A stretch of DNA of 64,000 bases from Sulfitobacter sp. CW3. GTDB lineage: Bacteria > Pseudomonadota > Alphaproteobacteria > Rhodobacterales > Rhodobacteraceae. This document shows positions 43,800-52,998 of the stretch, piece by piece. The notes under the pieces were generated by a model. That model saw nothing but the letters and a program-made list of their open reading frames with translations. It was not told where the DNA came from and made no database searches. A program made the position numbers and the translations under genes. The stretch covers positions 1 through 64,000 of the forward strand of contig NZ_JAHXRL010000005.1 of the NCBI RefSeq assembly GCF_019392245.1, in the 5' to 3' direction. The first letter of the stretch is position 1, and each line of letters opens with the position of its first letter.

Positions 43800-44207
43800 A
43801 TGACACAGACCTATTCCCCCGCCTACACCGCGCAACGCAGTTGGTTGGGCCGCGCCGAAGACCTGCTTGATTCAAAAGGCAAACCCGCCTGGATCGCTGC
43901 CACGGTTGTCGGTTTCATCGTCTTCTGGCCCGTTGGCCTTGCCCTTCTTGCTTATATGATCTGGAGTAAACGCATGTTTAAATCATCCTCTTGTGCCAAA
44001 CGCCGCAGCCATCGTTCAATGGCCAGCAGGCCCACAGGCAACGCTGCATTTGATTCCTACAAGGCCGATACACTGGCCCGTCTCGAAGAAGAGCAAAACA
44101 ATTTTGAGGCGTTCCTGACCCGCCTGCGCGAAGCCAAAGACAAGGCAGAATTCGACCAGTTCATGGCCGATCGCGCCCCCAAGAAAGACGATGCTGAAAC
44201 AGCATAA
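43800..44207 (+). CDS. DUF2852 membrane protein
   Basis: A 135-residue protein with one hydrophobic segment (AWIAATVVGFIVFWPVGLALLAYMIW) and a charged, coiled-coil C-terminus (SYKADTLARLEEEQNNFEAFLTRLREAKDKAEFDQFMADR). This is the DUF2852 layout. Function unknown. It is preceded by two operator-like dyads and followed by an RDD gene, so the pair may form a regulated membrane operon. Confidence 0.8.
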   Translation: MTQTYSPAYTAQRSWLGRAEDLLDSKGKPAWIAATVVGFIVFWPVGLALLAYMIWSKRMFKSSSCAKRRSHRSMASRPTGNAAFDSYKADTLARLEEEQNNFEAFLTRLREAKDKAEFDQFMADRAPKKDDAETA

Positions 44208-44224
44208 GCTTGCGCAAACCCGAT

Positions 44225-44245
44225 GCCCCCCACCATATGGGGGGC
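44225..44245. other. GC-rich hairpin between DUF2852 and RDD genes
   Basis: GCCCCCC (44225-44231) with GGGGGGC (44239-44245), loop of seven bases, no T run. It may stabilise the upstream mRNA or attenuate readthrough. Confidence 0.5.
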
Positions 44246-44274
44246 ACATCCGCCGTTTCCCCAAGGACAGTGAA

Positions 44275-44712
44275 ATGACCATGACCCCCGATCCTGACAC
44301 CCAACCGGAATTTTACAGCGGCGTTGCAACCAAACGCCTGTTTGCTTGGATCGTTGATGCGATCATTATCCTGCTGGCCTGCCTTGTGGTCCTGCCCTTT
44401 ACCGCCTTTACCGGCCTGTTTTTCTTTCCGCTGATGATACTGGTGATCGGCTTTTTCTACCGCGTGGCGACGCTAAGCAGCGGGTCATCGACATGGGGCA
44501 TGCGCCTTATGGGAATGGAACTGCGCACCCAGGATGACGAACGCTTGGATACGGGCACGGCGTTCCTGCATACGCTGGGATATACGGTCAGCATCAGCGT
44601 CATGCCCCTGCAACTTATATCCATCGTTTTGATGGGCACAACCGCACGTTGTCAAGGGCTTAGCGATATGGTATTAGGCACAGTCGCGCTGAACCGGCGC
44701 AAGGAAATCTAA
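44275..44712 (+). CDS. RDD-family membrane protein
   Basis: A 145-residue protein starting at 44275 behind AAGGACAG. Three hydrophobic segments; the first conserved Arg and Asp are in KRLFAWIVDAIIILLACLVVL and the typical SSTWGMRLMGMEL follows the second helix. RDD proteins are uncharacterised or linked to ion exchange. Probably co-transcribed with DUF2852. Confidence 0.8.
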   Translation: MTMTPDPDTQPEFYSGVATKRLFAWIVDAIIILLACLVVLPFTAFTGLFFFPLMILVIGFFYRVATLSSGSSTWGMRLMGMELRTQDDERLDTGTAFLHTLGYTVSISVMPLQLISIVLMGTTARCQGLSDMVLGTVALNRRKEI

Positions 44713-44783
44713 CGCTGCAGTAAACTGGGGCTTGGCGTCTTTAAAACCTGTTGGTATCCTTTCTGTAACAATATCGGATTAGC

Positions 44784-45605
44784 ATGCGCCATACCCTTCC
44801 CATTGCCCCACAGTTCTATGTGACAGCGCCTCAGCCCTGCCCATATCTTGAAGGACGGACTGAGCGTAAGTTATTCACAGCATTGCAAGGCGAAGCGGCG
44901 GCAGTTCTCAACGACAGTCTGTCCGCGCAAGGGTTCCGGCGTTCGCAAAATGTGCTTTACCGTCCGTCTTGCGCCGATTGCTCGGCCTGCCTGTCGGCGC
45001 GGATCAATGTCGCGGATTTCATCCCCAGCAAAAGCCAAAAGCGCACGCTAAGGCGGAATACCAACCTAAGCAGACGGGCGACTTCTCCTTGGGCGACCGA
45101 AGATCAATACGACTTGTTCCGCCGCTATCTGGACAGCCGGCATGCTGATGGTGGTATGGCCGATATGGATGTGTTCGAATTCGCCGCCATGGTCGAGGAA
45201 ACACCGATCCGCAGCCGTGTCATCGAATATACCGATAAGATCACAAACGAACTGATCGGCGTCTGCCTGACCGATGTTCTGGGTGATGGTGTCAGCATGG
45301 TCTATTCATTCTACACGCCAGACCTGCCCAAAAACGGCTTGGGCAATTACATCATTCTTGACCATATCGACATCGCGCGCGCCGCAGGCCTGCCCTATGT
45401 CTATCTGGGTTACTGGGTCCCGGGCAGCCAGAAAATGGGCTATAAGGCCAAGTTCTCGGGGCTCGAGGTCTATATGGGCGGCAAGTGGCAAAAGATGACG
45501 GATCCGTCGGATTTCAACCCCGACCGCCACCCGTTGAACACCGATCCGATCGCAGAACAGGTCGCCAATATCGCCCTGCCCGATCTGAGCCCCAAACGCT
45601 CCTGA
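44784..45605 (+). CDS. bpt: Bacterial leucyl/arginyl-tRNA-protein transferase Bpt
   Basis: A 273-residue N-end-rule aminoacyl-transferase. The N-terminal half has the cysteine set CPYLEGR and [15 protein letters not shown] typical of the ATE1/Bpt family, and the C-terminal half has YFY-like [38 protein letters not shown]. Bpt adds leucine to N-terminal Asp or Glu and so marks proteins for ClpAP. Monocistronic; repeat and terminator follow. Confidence 0.9.
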   Translation: MRHTLPIAPQFYVTAPQPCPYLEGRTERKLFTALQGEAAAVLNDSLSAQGFRRSQNVLYRPSCADCSACLSARINVADFIPSKSQKRTLRRNTNLSRRATSPWATEDQYDLFRRYLDSRHADGGMADMDVFEFAAMVEETPIRSRVIEYTDKITNELIGVCLTDVLGDGVSMVYSFYTPDLPKNGLGNYIILDHIDIARAAGLPYVYLGYWVPGSQKMGYKAKFSGLEVYMGGKWQKMTDPSDFNPDRHPLNTDPIAEQVANIALPDLSPKRS

Positions 45606-45624
45606 TCCCCCTGATCCTTCCGCT

Positions 45625-45683
45625 CTTCTCTGGCTTTTAAATATCCTCGGGGGAGTTTGAGGGGGCAGACAGCCCCCTCATTC
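45625..45683 (+). repeat. Intergenic hairpin repeat, CTCTTCTCTGGCT copy
   Basis: CTTCTCTGGCTTTTAAATAT, then CCTCGGGGGAGTTTGAGGGG and GCAGACAGCCCCCTC. It sits 20 bases after the bpt stop. The GAGGGGGC/GCCCCCTC stem can act as a terminator. Confidence 0.75.
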
Positions 45684-45732
45684 AACTAACCAAATAACCC
45701 AAGGCCCCGCATAGGCATCCCCTGAATCGAAT

Positions 45733-45756
45733 GAGGGCACCCAATTGGGTGCCCTC
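45733..45756. terminator. Perfect hairpin between convergent bpt and TRAP genes
   Basis: GAGGGCACCC (45733-45742) AATT GGGTGCCCTC (45747-45756), then TCCGTTTTCTTG on the plus strand. A good terminator for bpt readthrough and possibly for the TRAP operon on the other strand. Confidence 0.75.
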
Positions 45757-45785
45757 TCCGTTTTCTTGTATCACGGTTGCCGTGA

Positions 45786-48140
45786 TCAGTTCGGCATCAG
45801 GTCAGGGACAATGGTCACGATCGCAGGGAACATCCACAACAGCGCCAATGCGCCGACCTGGATCAACACAAACGGGATGATCCCACGGTAGATATGCCCT
45901 GTAGTGACGCTCGCCGGTGCGACCCCGCGCAGATAGAACAGCGCAAAGCCAAACGGCGGTGTCAGGAACGACGTTTGCAGGTTCACCGCGATCATGATCG
46001 TTACCCATTTCGGATCGAACGTACCGCCGTAAATCACCGGCCCCACAATCGGGATCACGATATAGATGATCTCGAGGAAATCGAGAACGAAGCCCAGAAC
46101 GAACAACACCAGCATCACGATCAAGAACACCGTCAACTCGTTGTCAAAGCTCTTAAGCCATTGCTGGATATAGTGTTCCCCCCCAAAGGAGATCACGACC
46201 AAGTTCAGCAACTGCGATCCGATCAGGATGGTAAACACCATCGATGTGACCTTGGCGGTTTCGCGGACAACCGGGCTAAGAACCCCGGATGTATACAAAA
46301 TCCAGCACGAGAACAGCAAACCGAACACGGCGTACAGATAGGCACCATAGGCCACAAAGAACGCCACCCAGTTCTCGAAACCGACATCCTCTTGATTGAT
46401 GCGCAGATCGAAATTCACGCCCACAAGGATGCAGATCAGAATGGCCAGCGTCGACCAGATGATCACCTTTGGCGACCGGTCCAGATCGGTCAGCTTGCGG
46501 TAGGCCGCCAGCATGATCGCCCCACCCGCACCAAGCGCGGCAGCAGGTGTCGGGTTGGTGATACCACCCAAGATCGACCCTAGCACAGCCACGATCAGAA
46601 CCAGCGGCGGAAAGACCACCCGGATCAGTTCGTTGCCCGCACACAGCTTTAGACCATACAGCACACCGTACATCACAGCGGCAAAGGGCAGCGCCATCAG
46701 CACAACCATGGTGCCCGGCGATGTTGTCGGCCCGACCAGCAGGATATCGACCAGCACCGTCAGCACCAAACCGATGCCGCCGATGATCAGCGGACGCCTG
46801 TCAGACGATGGCGACACACCGCGCGCCGTTGTCAGGACCAGGCCCAACAGGATCAGGATGATCGCAACGCCGGTACCAATCGGTGCCGCGTTATTGATCT
46901 TATCCGCCTGCTTTTGCGCCAACGCTTCACCGGACAGTTTTTCGCTGGCCTGTTGACCGCCTGCGGCCTCGATTGCGGCCTGTTCGCTCACGGCGGTATC
47001 CCACGCCTCTTGACCGTGCAGATCAATCATTGCGGCCTGACACTCAGGACCGACATTCGTGCGCAGGCTTGCACCCTCGCCGATGTCGCTAAAGCTGGAC
47101 ACGACGGTGGACTGGCTGCCTACGATCCCCATGTTGCCAAGGAAGATCGTGCCGACAATCAGCAGAACAGGCGCGCCGAGGAACCAGGTGAACCCTTCAC
47201 CGCGGGTGATTGGTTCGGCATTGGTTGATCCCATTGGCACGGCGGGTGCTTTTTCAGGGTTAAACAGCGCATAGACAAAGGCATAAAGCGCATAAAGCAG
47301 CGCCAGCATGATCCCGGGCAACAAGGCCGCTTGGAACAATGTACCCACGGAAACCACCGCTGGTTGGCCCAGATAGGTCAATGCATCGGTACAGCCAGCG
47401 GATGTGGCACGTGCCTCTTGGGCGGCGGAATACAAATCCCCCGCCAAGGTGCCCAGCAACACGATCACGATGGATGGCGGAATGATCTGCCCCAATGTCC
47501 CCGATGCCGCGATCACGCCCGTCGACAATTCAGGCGAATAGCCGTTGCGGAGCATTGTCGGCAGCGCCAGCAAGCCCATTGTCACAACGGTTGCACCCAC
47601 GATGCCAGTCGAGGCGGCCAAGAACGCGCCCACAACAACAATGGAAACCGCCAGACCACCGGGCAGCGGGCCAAAGACACGCGCCATTGTGGTCAGCAGA
47701 TCGTTTGCGATCTTGGACCGTTCCAGCGTGATGCCCATCAGAACGAACATCAAAACAGCCAGCAGTGTTTCGATCGACTGGCCCGCCAGAACACGTTCGT
47801 TCATGCGGTTCACAATGAACGATACGTTGCGGTTCATCGCCTCTTCCCAACCAGCGGGGAAAACGCTTTCAGCGATACGCGGCAAATCAGGGTATCGGAA
47901 TTTCGACACCGCATCATTGGGCACGCCCGAATTCACCAGATCGCGGTACGCCTGCGACGATTGGTCGATCGCCTGATGGATCAACAACCCTGCGCTATCA
48001 AGTGCCGCGATAATCGCGAATGAAATAACACCGGCACCACCGATGGCAAAAGCCACCGGAAAGCCAGACAAAATGCCGCCAAAGAGACAGACAAAAACGA
48101 TAATCAGGCCAATTTCGACCCCGTCGAGACCAAAAAGCAT
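45786..48140 (-). CDS. TRAP transporter large permease, enlarged
   Basis: A 784-residue DctM-type permease, far above the usual roughly 430. The first half has the family motifs (GFPVAFAIGGAGVISF, VGAFLAASTGIVGATVVTMGLLALPTML, SGTLGQIIPPSIVIVLLG). About 260 extra residues (310-570) hold a soluble loop rich in Glu and Gln (AAIEAAGGQQASEKLSG) plus added helices, before the terminal part resumes (DFLEIIYIVIPIVGPVI, TSFLTPPFGFALFYLRGVAP). It should use the sodium gradient to take up the acid bound by the DctP protein. Follows the small permease after 15 bases. Confidence 0.88.
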   Translation of the reverse strand: MLFGLDGVEIGLIIVFVCLFGGILSGFPVAFAIGGAGVISFAIIAALDSAGLLIHQAIDQSSQAYRDLVNSGVPNDAVSKFRYPDLPRIAESVFPAGWEEAMNRNVSFIVNRMNERVLAGQSIETLLAVLMFVLMGITLERSKIANDLLTTMARVFGPLPGGLAVSIVVVGAFLAASTGIVGATVVTMGLLALPTMLRNGYSPELSTGVIAASGTLGQIIPPSIVIVLLGTLAGDLYSAAQEARATSAGCTDALTYLGQPAVVSVGTLFQAALLPGIMLALLYALYAFVYALFNPEKAPAVPMGSTNAEPITRGEGFTWFLGAPVLLIVGTIFLGNMGIVGSQSTVVSSFSDIGEGASLRTNVGPECQAAMIDLHGQEAWDTAVSEQAAIEAAGGQQASEKLSGEALAQKQADKINNAAPIGTGVAIILILLGLVLTTARGVSPSSDRRPLIIGGIGLVLTVLVDILLVGPTTSPGTMVVLMALPFAAVMYGVLYGLKLCAGNELIRVVFPPLVLIVAVLGSILGGITNPTPAAALGAGGAIMLAAYRKLTDLDRSPKVIIWSTLAILICILVGVNFDLRINQEDVGFENWVAFFVAYGAYLYAVFGLLFSCWILYTSGVLSPVVRETAKVTSMVFTILIGSQLLNLVVISFGGEHYIQQWLKSFDNELTVFLIVMLVLFVLGFVLDFLEIIYIVIPIVGPVIYGGTFDPKWVTIMIAVNLQTSFLTPPFGFALFYLRGVAPASVTTGHIYRGIIPFVLIQVGALALLWMFPAIVTIVPDLMPN

Positions 48141-48155
48141 CGGACGCCCCTTAAA

Positions 48156-49124
48156 TTAATGTGTGCCCTCATAGGCTTCTTCGCCCTCGCCCAGCGTATC
48201 GCGGTCGAGATATTTATCTTCGCTCTCGGGACCTTCGCGGTACTCGAGAATGGCACGATAAAACGTGGATATCGCCTGCAAGATCACCATGACGCAGAAC
48301 GCGCACAGCAGAATTTTGAACAGGAAATAGCCGTTGAACCCGTTTGGAGAAAAGCCGATCGTTTCGACATTCCATTTCAGCAGGCGCGATTTACGCAGCA
48401 GCAGATCCAAGCGGTCAGATGCCGACGGGTTCGGCGTGACAAGGTGACGCCACAGGAAGAACCAGCCGTAAAGCCATGTTACGATGGCGAATGGCAGCAT
48501 AAAGAACAGCGCACCAAACATGTCGATCACCCGTTTTGTACGGTATTTTACGCCCGCATAGAACAGATCAACGCGCACGTGGCCGCCTTGGACGAATGTG
48601 TAAGACACGCAAAGACAAACGACCAACGCATTGAAAAGCTTTAATTCCTCAGCGAACCAGCTGATGTCGAACTGAAGCGGAATACCAAAGCCGATCGAGA
48701 TATCAGGCCGGGTGAAAATCCGCTGCATGAACACGATGATGATCTGTTGCAATACCATCAGCAGGCCAGCCCACGCGAAAAAGCGGCCCACGGTATTGGC
48801 GAACCCTTCAAGGGCGCGCACGCAGCCCCACATGAAACCTTTGCGCCAAAATCCAAAGGCGGTGACGATCACCAAGCCGATGAAAAGCACGAAAAACAGC
48901 TCTACCGACGCGCCATAATAGATAAAGCGCATGAGGGATTCACTGTTTGACCAATCCAGCCACATGCCCGGGTTAACCAGCGCGGCGAAAAAGTTGTAAA
49001 ATGCCTCAAGGATATTGCCGAGAACAAAGTTGATCAGATTGCCGTCCTGGAATTTATCCAGACAGCTTATCTTGGCACCTTCTGCCGCGCGGAAAAATCC
49101 GTCGCACACCACATCATCTGCCAT
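48156..49124 (-). CDS. TRAP transporter small permease, enlarged
   Basis: A 322-residue DctQ-type protein starting at 49124 behind GGGGAG; usual small permeases have 150-200 residues. Helices are visible near SVELFFVLFIGLVIVTAFGF, VGRFFAWAGLLMVLQQIIIVFM, LFNALVVCLCVSYTFVQGGHVRVDLFY, MFGALFFMLPFAIVTWLYGWFFLW and LFKILLCAFCVMVILQAIS. The HVRVDLFY stretch is the conserved DctQ motif. It fits the enlarged large permease as its partner. Confidence 0.82.
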   Translation of the reverse strand: MADDVVCDGFFRAAEGAKISCLDKFQDGNLINFVLGNILEAFYNFFAALVNPGMWLDWSNSESLMRFIYYGASVELFFVLFIGLVIVTAFGFWRKGFMWGCVRALEGFANTVGRFFAWAGLLMVLQQIIIVFMQRIFTRPDISIGFGIPLQFDISWFAEELKLFNALVVCLCVSYTFVQGGHVRVDLFYAGVKYRTKRVIDMFGALFFMLPFAIVTWLYGWFFLWRHLVTPNPSASDRLDLLLRKSRLLKWNVETIGFSPNGFNGYFLFKILLCAFCVMVILQAISTFYRAILEYREGPESEDKYLDRDTLGEGEEAYEGTH

Positions 49125-49262
49125 GTAAGTCTCCCCTTCGCCTGCCCGGATTAATTCTGGGCTTTGTGCGAAATTCTTGATTGCCCCGGCGTGAAAGCCC
49201 AAGGTCGTGTAAGTGCATTAGGGGCCGCACAATGGCGGCCCCTGACACATCAGTGAGAAGGC

Positions 49263-50351
49263 TTAGCCTTGACCCAGAACGCGCTGACGCTGGTTCACGT
49301 AGTACGCATCAGACTTGGACAGCCACTCTGCAGAAGACTGCAAAGACGACTCAAAGCTGTTGCGGATGTCTGCGAACAGGCTGTCATCCATGTTTTCGTC
49401 CATGACTTCTTTGGACGCGGCACCGAATGCATCCCAAACATCGTCTGGGAACTGCATGGTTTTAACACCTTGCTGCTGCAGACGCGACAAGGCGGCACCG
49501 TTGTTTGCCAGCGTTTCGGCCAGACCTGTGTGCGTTGTTGCCATGCAGGAATATTCGATGATCTTTTGCTGAGCAGGTGTCAGGTCGTTGAAAACATCCA
49601 GGTTAACGGATGCGGTCAGGCCGGAACCTGGCTCGTGGAAGCCCGCTGTGTAGTACACTTTCGCAACTTCTTGGAAGCCGGCGCGTTCGTCCGCGAATGG
49701 GCCAACCCACTCAAGACCGTCCAGCGCGCCCGAGGACAACGCCTGGTACAGTTCGCCGCCGGGGATGTTCTGAACGGATGCGCCCAGTTTACCCAGAACC
49801 TTGCCACCAAGGCCAGGCATGCGGAATTTCAAACCGTTAAAGTCAGCAGCAGAGTTGATTTCCTTGCGGAACCAACCACCGGACTGCGAACCGGAGTTAC
49901 CGGCAAGGAACATCTTCATGTTGAAGATTTCGCCGACTTGGTTGTGCAGCTCGTGGCCGCCGCCGTGCAGGTACCAGTTTGTCAGCTCTTGCGCTGTGCC
50001 ACCGAATGGAACGGCTGTGAAATACGCCAGACCAGGGTGCTGACCGATAAAGTAGTAGTCGGCCGCGTGGTACATGTCGGCCTGACCGGAGGATACCGCG
50101 TCAAACACTTCGAACGCACCAACCAGTTCGCCCGGTGCTTTCTTTTCGATGGTCAAGGTGCCGTCAGACATCTCGTTAACCATGTTGTTCAGGTACGTTG
50201 CCGCGTCATCGAGAACGGCAAAGCCACGGGGCCAGGACGTTACCATTGTCAGCGTGCGTTTGCCTTGGGCGTACAGTGGTGCGGCCAGCGTGGATGCTGC
50301 GGCAGCGGTGCCGCCAAGTGCGGATGTCTTCAGAAATGAACGACGGTCCAT
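49263..50351 (-). CDS. TRAP substrate-binding protein, TakP-like
   Basis: A 362-residue periplasmic protein with a Tat signal (MDRRSFLKTSALGG, cleavage near LYAQG). SGSQSGGWFRKEINSAADFNGLKFRMPGLGGKVLGKLG contains the conserved arginine that binds carboxylates, and ALSSGALDGLEWVGPFADE matches the TakP family that binds 2-oxoacids. Ribosome site GGAGGAG at 50363. First gene of the TRAP operon, with its promoter facing the two-component genes. Confidence 0.9.
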   Translation of the reverse strand: MDRRSFLKTSALGGTAAAASTLAAPLYAQGKRTLTMVTSWPRGFAVLDDAATYLNNMVNEMSDGTLTIEKKAPGELVGAFEVFDAVSSGQADMYHAADYYFIGQHPGLAYFTAVPFGGTAQELTNWYLHGGGHELHNQVGEIFNMKMFLAGNSGSQSGGWFRKEINSAADFNGLKFRMPGLGGKVLGKLGASVQNIPGGELYQALSSGALDGLEWVGPFADERAGFQEVAKVYYTAGFHEPGSGLTASVNLDVFNDLTPAQQKIIEYSCMATTHTGLAETLANNGAALSRLQQQGVKTMQFPDDVWDAFGAASKEVMDENMDDSLFADIRNSFESSLQSSAEWLSKSDAYYVNQRQRVLGQG

Positions 50352-50531
50352 AAGGATACTCCTCCCGAGTATAGGATGCCCACGCTATTGATCGGCGCGC
50401 GGGTCGTTTCAAGTGGACGCAATTTAACTGATCTATTCTTGTTGGAAATACCAATTAATGCGTAGAGACCCCGCTCATCCGCAAGATTATGACATGATTT
50501 GCGCCCAAACTTTGGGCAAACATCTTTTTGA

Positions 50532-50558
50532 GAATGCCCAAAGGTCATGTTGGCATTC
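50532..50558. promoter_or_regulatory. Inverted repeat between TRAP and two-component genes
   Basis: GAATGCC (50532-50538) with GGCATTC (50552-50558), 13 bases between. It lies in the 253-base divergent gap, 47 bases before the kinase start. A second short dyad GATTC-N9-GAATC is at 50584-50602. Likely binding site of the NarL-type response regulator. Confidence 0.55.
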
Positions 50559-50604
50559 CGAACACCCCCTTTGATTCGGGTATGATTCCCTTTACGAGAA
50601 TCAC

Positions 50605-52023
50605 ATGCGTCGCCTGATTGTTCGCCTTGCCCCAACCTATGCCCAAAAGCTGACACTGCTTGCCGCTGTGCCGCTGGTGCTGGCTGTTGCCGCGATCGCG
50701 ATTGTCGTGGCGCTTCAGGCCAAGGCATTGGCAGACCGCGAGATTAACACCCTTGAGAACCAACTGATCGCTGCCAAAAAGGTCGAGCTGCGCAATTACG
50801 TGACCCAAGCGCGCAACGGATTCTATTTCGTCTACGGGTCCGCATCGCCCCAAGATGATGACGCAAAGGGACAGGTCGCGCAGATTTTGTCGGCAATGAT
50901 CTATGGCGAGGAAGGTCAGTTCTTTGTCTATGATTTCGATGGCAACGCCCTTGTCAGCCCGCGTCAAACCGACCGGATCAATCAGAACTTTAGCGGTGAA
51001 ACCGACAGCGCCGGCACCCCGGTGGTCGACGAATTGATCCGTATCGCCCGCGCGGGGGGAGGCTATCACACCTATCTGTGGCCGAAACCGTCGACCGGCA
51101 CCGAGGCGCAGATGATTACCTATGTCACGTCCTTCCCCAGTTGGCGGTGGGCCGTCGGCACCGGTGTTTATATTGACGATATCCTGTCCAGCGTCGCATC
51201 GGCGCGTGCCGATGTGCTGGCCCGTGTGCAAAAAACCTTTCTATATATCGGGGCCATTACCCTAGCCGCGCTGCTGCTGGTGTTCGGCACTGGCATGCTG
51301 GTGAACCTGCGCGAACGGCGGCTTGCCGACGCCAAGCTGAAAAAGCTGACCCAACGTGTGTTCGACGCCCAAGAAGAAGAACGCGGCCGCGTCGCCCGAG
51401 AATTGCATGACGGGATCAGTCAGATCTTGGTCGGGGTGCGCTATGCGCTGGAAAATGCCCGCCGTCGCTTGGATCGGGGCGACCGCCGCGCGGCAGAACC
51501 GTTGGGCAAAGGGATCGACAGCTTGGGCCAAGCGATATCAGAGGTTCGCCGGATCAGCCGCGACTTGCGCCCCGGTGTGCTCGATGATCTGGGGCTGGGC
51601 CCTGCCCTCAAAACTCTGGTCGAGGAATTTTCGGGCCGGACAGGTATTACCTGCAGTTTCAATACCGTCGTATTCCGCAACCGGTTGGATAATGACGCCA
51701 AGATCGCCCTGTACCGCATCGCCCAAGAAGCGCTGACCAATATCGAACGCCACGCGGTTGCATCCGAGGTGATCGTTGATTTGCGCGGCCACCGCCAAGG
51801 TGCCACGCTGGTGATTACCGACAACGGGCGTGGCATCCTTAACGATGCGCAAAGCGCCGGTGGCCTTGGCCTGCGCAATATGCAAGAACGCATGGATCAA
51901 TTGGGCGGCAGTTTGTCGTTGGAAACCTCAAGTACGAGTGGGACACGGGTCAAAGCATCAGTACCGCTGACCCATCTTTTGCCGCCTGAGCCCAACCCTA
52001 ACGCCCCTGCCCGGAATTCTTAG
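50605..52023 (+). CDS. NarL-type sensor histidine kinase with a Cache domain
   Basis: A 472-residue kinase. Two membrane helices (18-37 and 211-233) flank a periplasmic single-Cache domain (FFVYDFDGNALVSPRQTD, GGYHTYLWPKPSTG, WRWAVGTGVYIDDI). The cytoplasmic part has HisKA_3 with the phospho-acceptor His268 (ARELHDGISQIL) and an HATPase domain with ITDNGRGI and GGLGLRNMQERM. The Cache domain probably senses a small acid, perhaps the TRAP substrate. The response regulator follows after 11 bases. Confidence 0.9.
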   Translation: MRRLIVRLAPTYAQKLTLLAAVPLVLAVAAIAIVVALQAKALADREINTLENQLIAAKKVELRNYVTQARNGFYFVYGSASPQDDDAKGQVAQILSAMIYGEEGQFFVYDFDGNALVSPRQTDRINQNFSGETDSAGTPVVDELIRIARAGGGYHTYLWPKPSTGTEAQMITYVTSFPSWRWAVGTGVYIDDILSSVASARADVLARVQKTFLYIGAITLAALLLVFGTGMLVNLRERRLADAKLKKLTQRVFDAQEEERGRVARELHDGISQILVGVRYALENARRRLDRGDRRAAEPLGKGIDSLGQAISEVRRISRDLRPGVLDDLGLGPALKTLVEEFSGRTGITCSFNTVVFRNRLDNDAKIALYRIAQEALTNIERHAVASEVIVDLRGHRQGATLVITDNGRGILNDAQSAGGLGLRNMQERMDQLGGSLSLETSSTSGTRVKASVPLTHLLPPEPNPNAPARNS

Positions 52024-52034
52024 AAAGTCTTACC

Positions 52035-52676
52035 ATGCCTGCCGCCGTAAAAGTCATGATCGTCGACGATCACCCCATGGTCGCCGAAGGCATCCAATCC
52101 ATCCTCGAAAGCTATGACGACATTGAAGTTGTAGGCTGCCTGTCAAATGGCCGCGCCGCGATTGATCAGTTCGAGACACTGGACCCCGATGTGATCTTGA
52201 TGGATTTGAACATGCCTGATGTGGGTGGATTGTCGGCCACCGAGATCGTGCTGGAACGGCGGCCCGACATGCGTATCGTGATTTTGTCGATGCATGATAA
52301 CCCCGAATATATTTCCTCGGCGCTTAGTCACGGGGCCATGGGCTATATCCTGAAAGACGTGCCAACCGATGAAATCAAACTGGCCATTGATACGGTGATG
52401 CAGGGCCAGCGCTATCTATGTACCGGGGCCCAAGGGTCGCTTGAGCCTAAAGACACGGCCCGCGAGGCGTTGACCGAACGCGAGCAGACCATCCTGTTGC
52501 AGCTCGCGCAGGGCAAGGCCAACAAGGAGGTCGCGTTGATCCTTGATATCTCGGTACGGACTGTCGAAACCCACCGCAAAAACATTAAACGCAAACTGGG
52601 GATATCATCCACCGCCGGCTTGACCCGCTATGCGATGGAACACGGCGTGCTGCAAGGAACCGGCGTACGCATCTAA
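52035..52676 (+). CDS. NarL/LuxR-type response regulator
   Basis: A 213-residue regulator: receiver domain with Asp11/Asp12 and the phospho-acceptor Asp57 (VILMDLNMPD), then a LuxR-type helix-turn-helix (REALTEREQTILLQLAQGKANKEVALILDISVRTVETHRKNI). It should be phosphorylated by the kinase just upstream and likely controls the divergent TRAP operon. Confidence 0.92.
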   Translation: MPAAVKVMIVDDHPMVAEGIQSILESYDDIEVVGCLSNGRAAIDQFETLDPDVILMDLNMPDVGGLSATEIVLERRPDMRIVILSMHDNPEYISSALSHGAMGYILKDVPTDEIKLAIDTVMQGQRYLCTGAQGSLEPKDTAREALTEREQTILLQLAQGKANKEVALILDISVRTVETHRKNIKRKLGISSTAGLTRYAMEHGVLQGTGVRI

Positions 52677-52843
52677 AATGCCCTGATTCACCGGTTCAAT
52701 TTTGAAAAACTTCAAAAAAAACGAATACCGCGCAACAAGTGCAAAGATTTTTCGCCCTTCGCGACACATTTTGTTGAAAATGCCCATTGACGCCCCTGTG
52801 CCCTGCTCATAATCTCCCCGCAACGCAAAAGGAGCCTTTGGCC

Positions 52844-52891
52844 ATGACATTTCTAGTCGTCATTGTAGGACACACGCGCATGGGCCGGTAA
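52844..52891 (+). CDS. ilv leader peptide
   Basis: An ATG at 52844 behind AAAGGAGCC opens 15 codons, MTFLVVIVGHTRMGR, with Leu-Val-Val-Ile-Val in a row, and ends with TAA at 52889-52891. A run of branched-chain codons just before a terminator is the hallmark of attenuation control of ilv genes. It lies 107 bases before ilvB. Confidence 0.88.
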   Translation: MTFLVVIVGHTRMGR

Positions 52892-52943
52892 CGGCAGACC
52901 ATAATCGTCACCATGCGCCCCCGCCAAAACCGGGGGTTTTTTT
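52876..52943 (+). promoter_or_regulatory. Transcription attenuator of the ilvBH operon
   Basis: The terminator is CCCCCG (52918-52923) with CGGGGG (52931-52936) followed by seven T (52937-52943). An alternative pairing joins GCGCATGG (52876-52883, in the leader-peptide codons) with CCATGCGC (52911-52918), reaching into the first terminator base. Ribosome position on the Leu-Val-Ile codons would decide between the structures. Confidence 0.8.
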
Positions 52944-52998
52944 ATGCGCTACGACAAATATTAACACGACCCGAAACACCACCCCACGGAGCACCAAG

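Noticed and set aside
49269..50339. Plus-strand open frame of 356 codons opposite the TRAP binding protein
   Set aside because: Antisense shadow: the minus strand has a Tat signal, a ribosome site and a full DctP fold.
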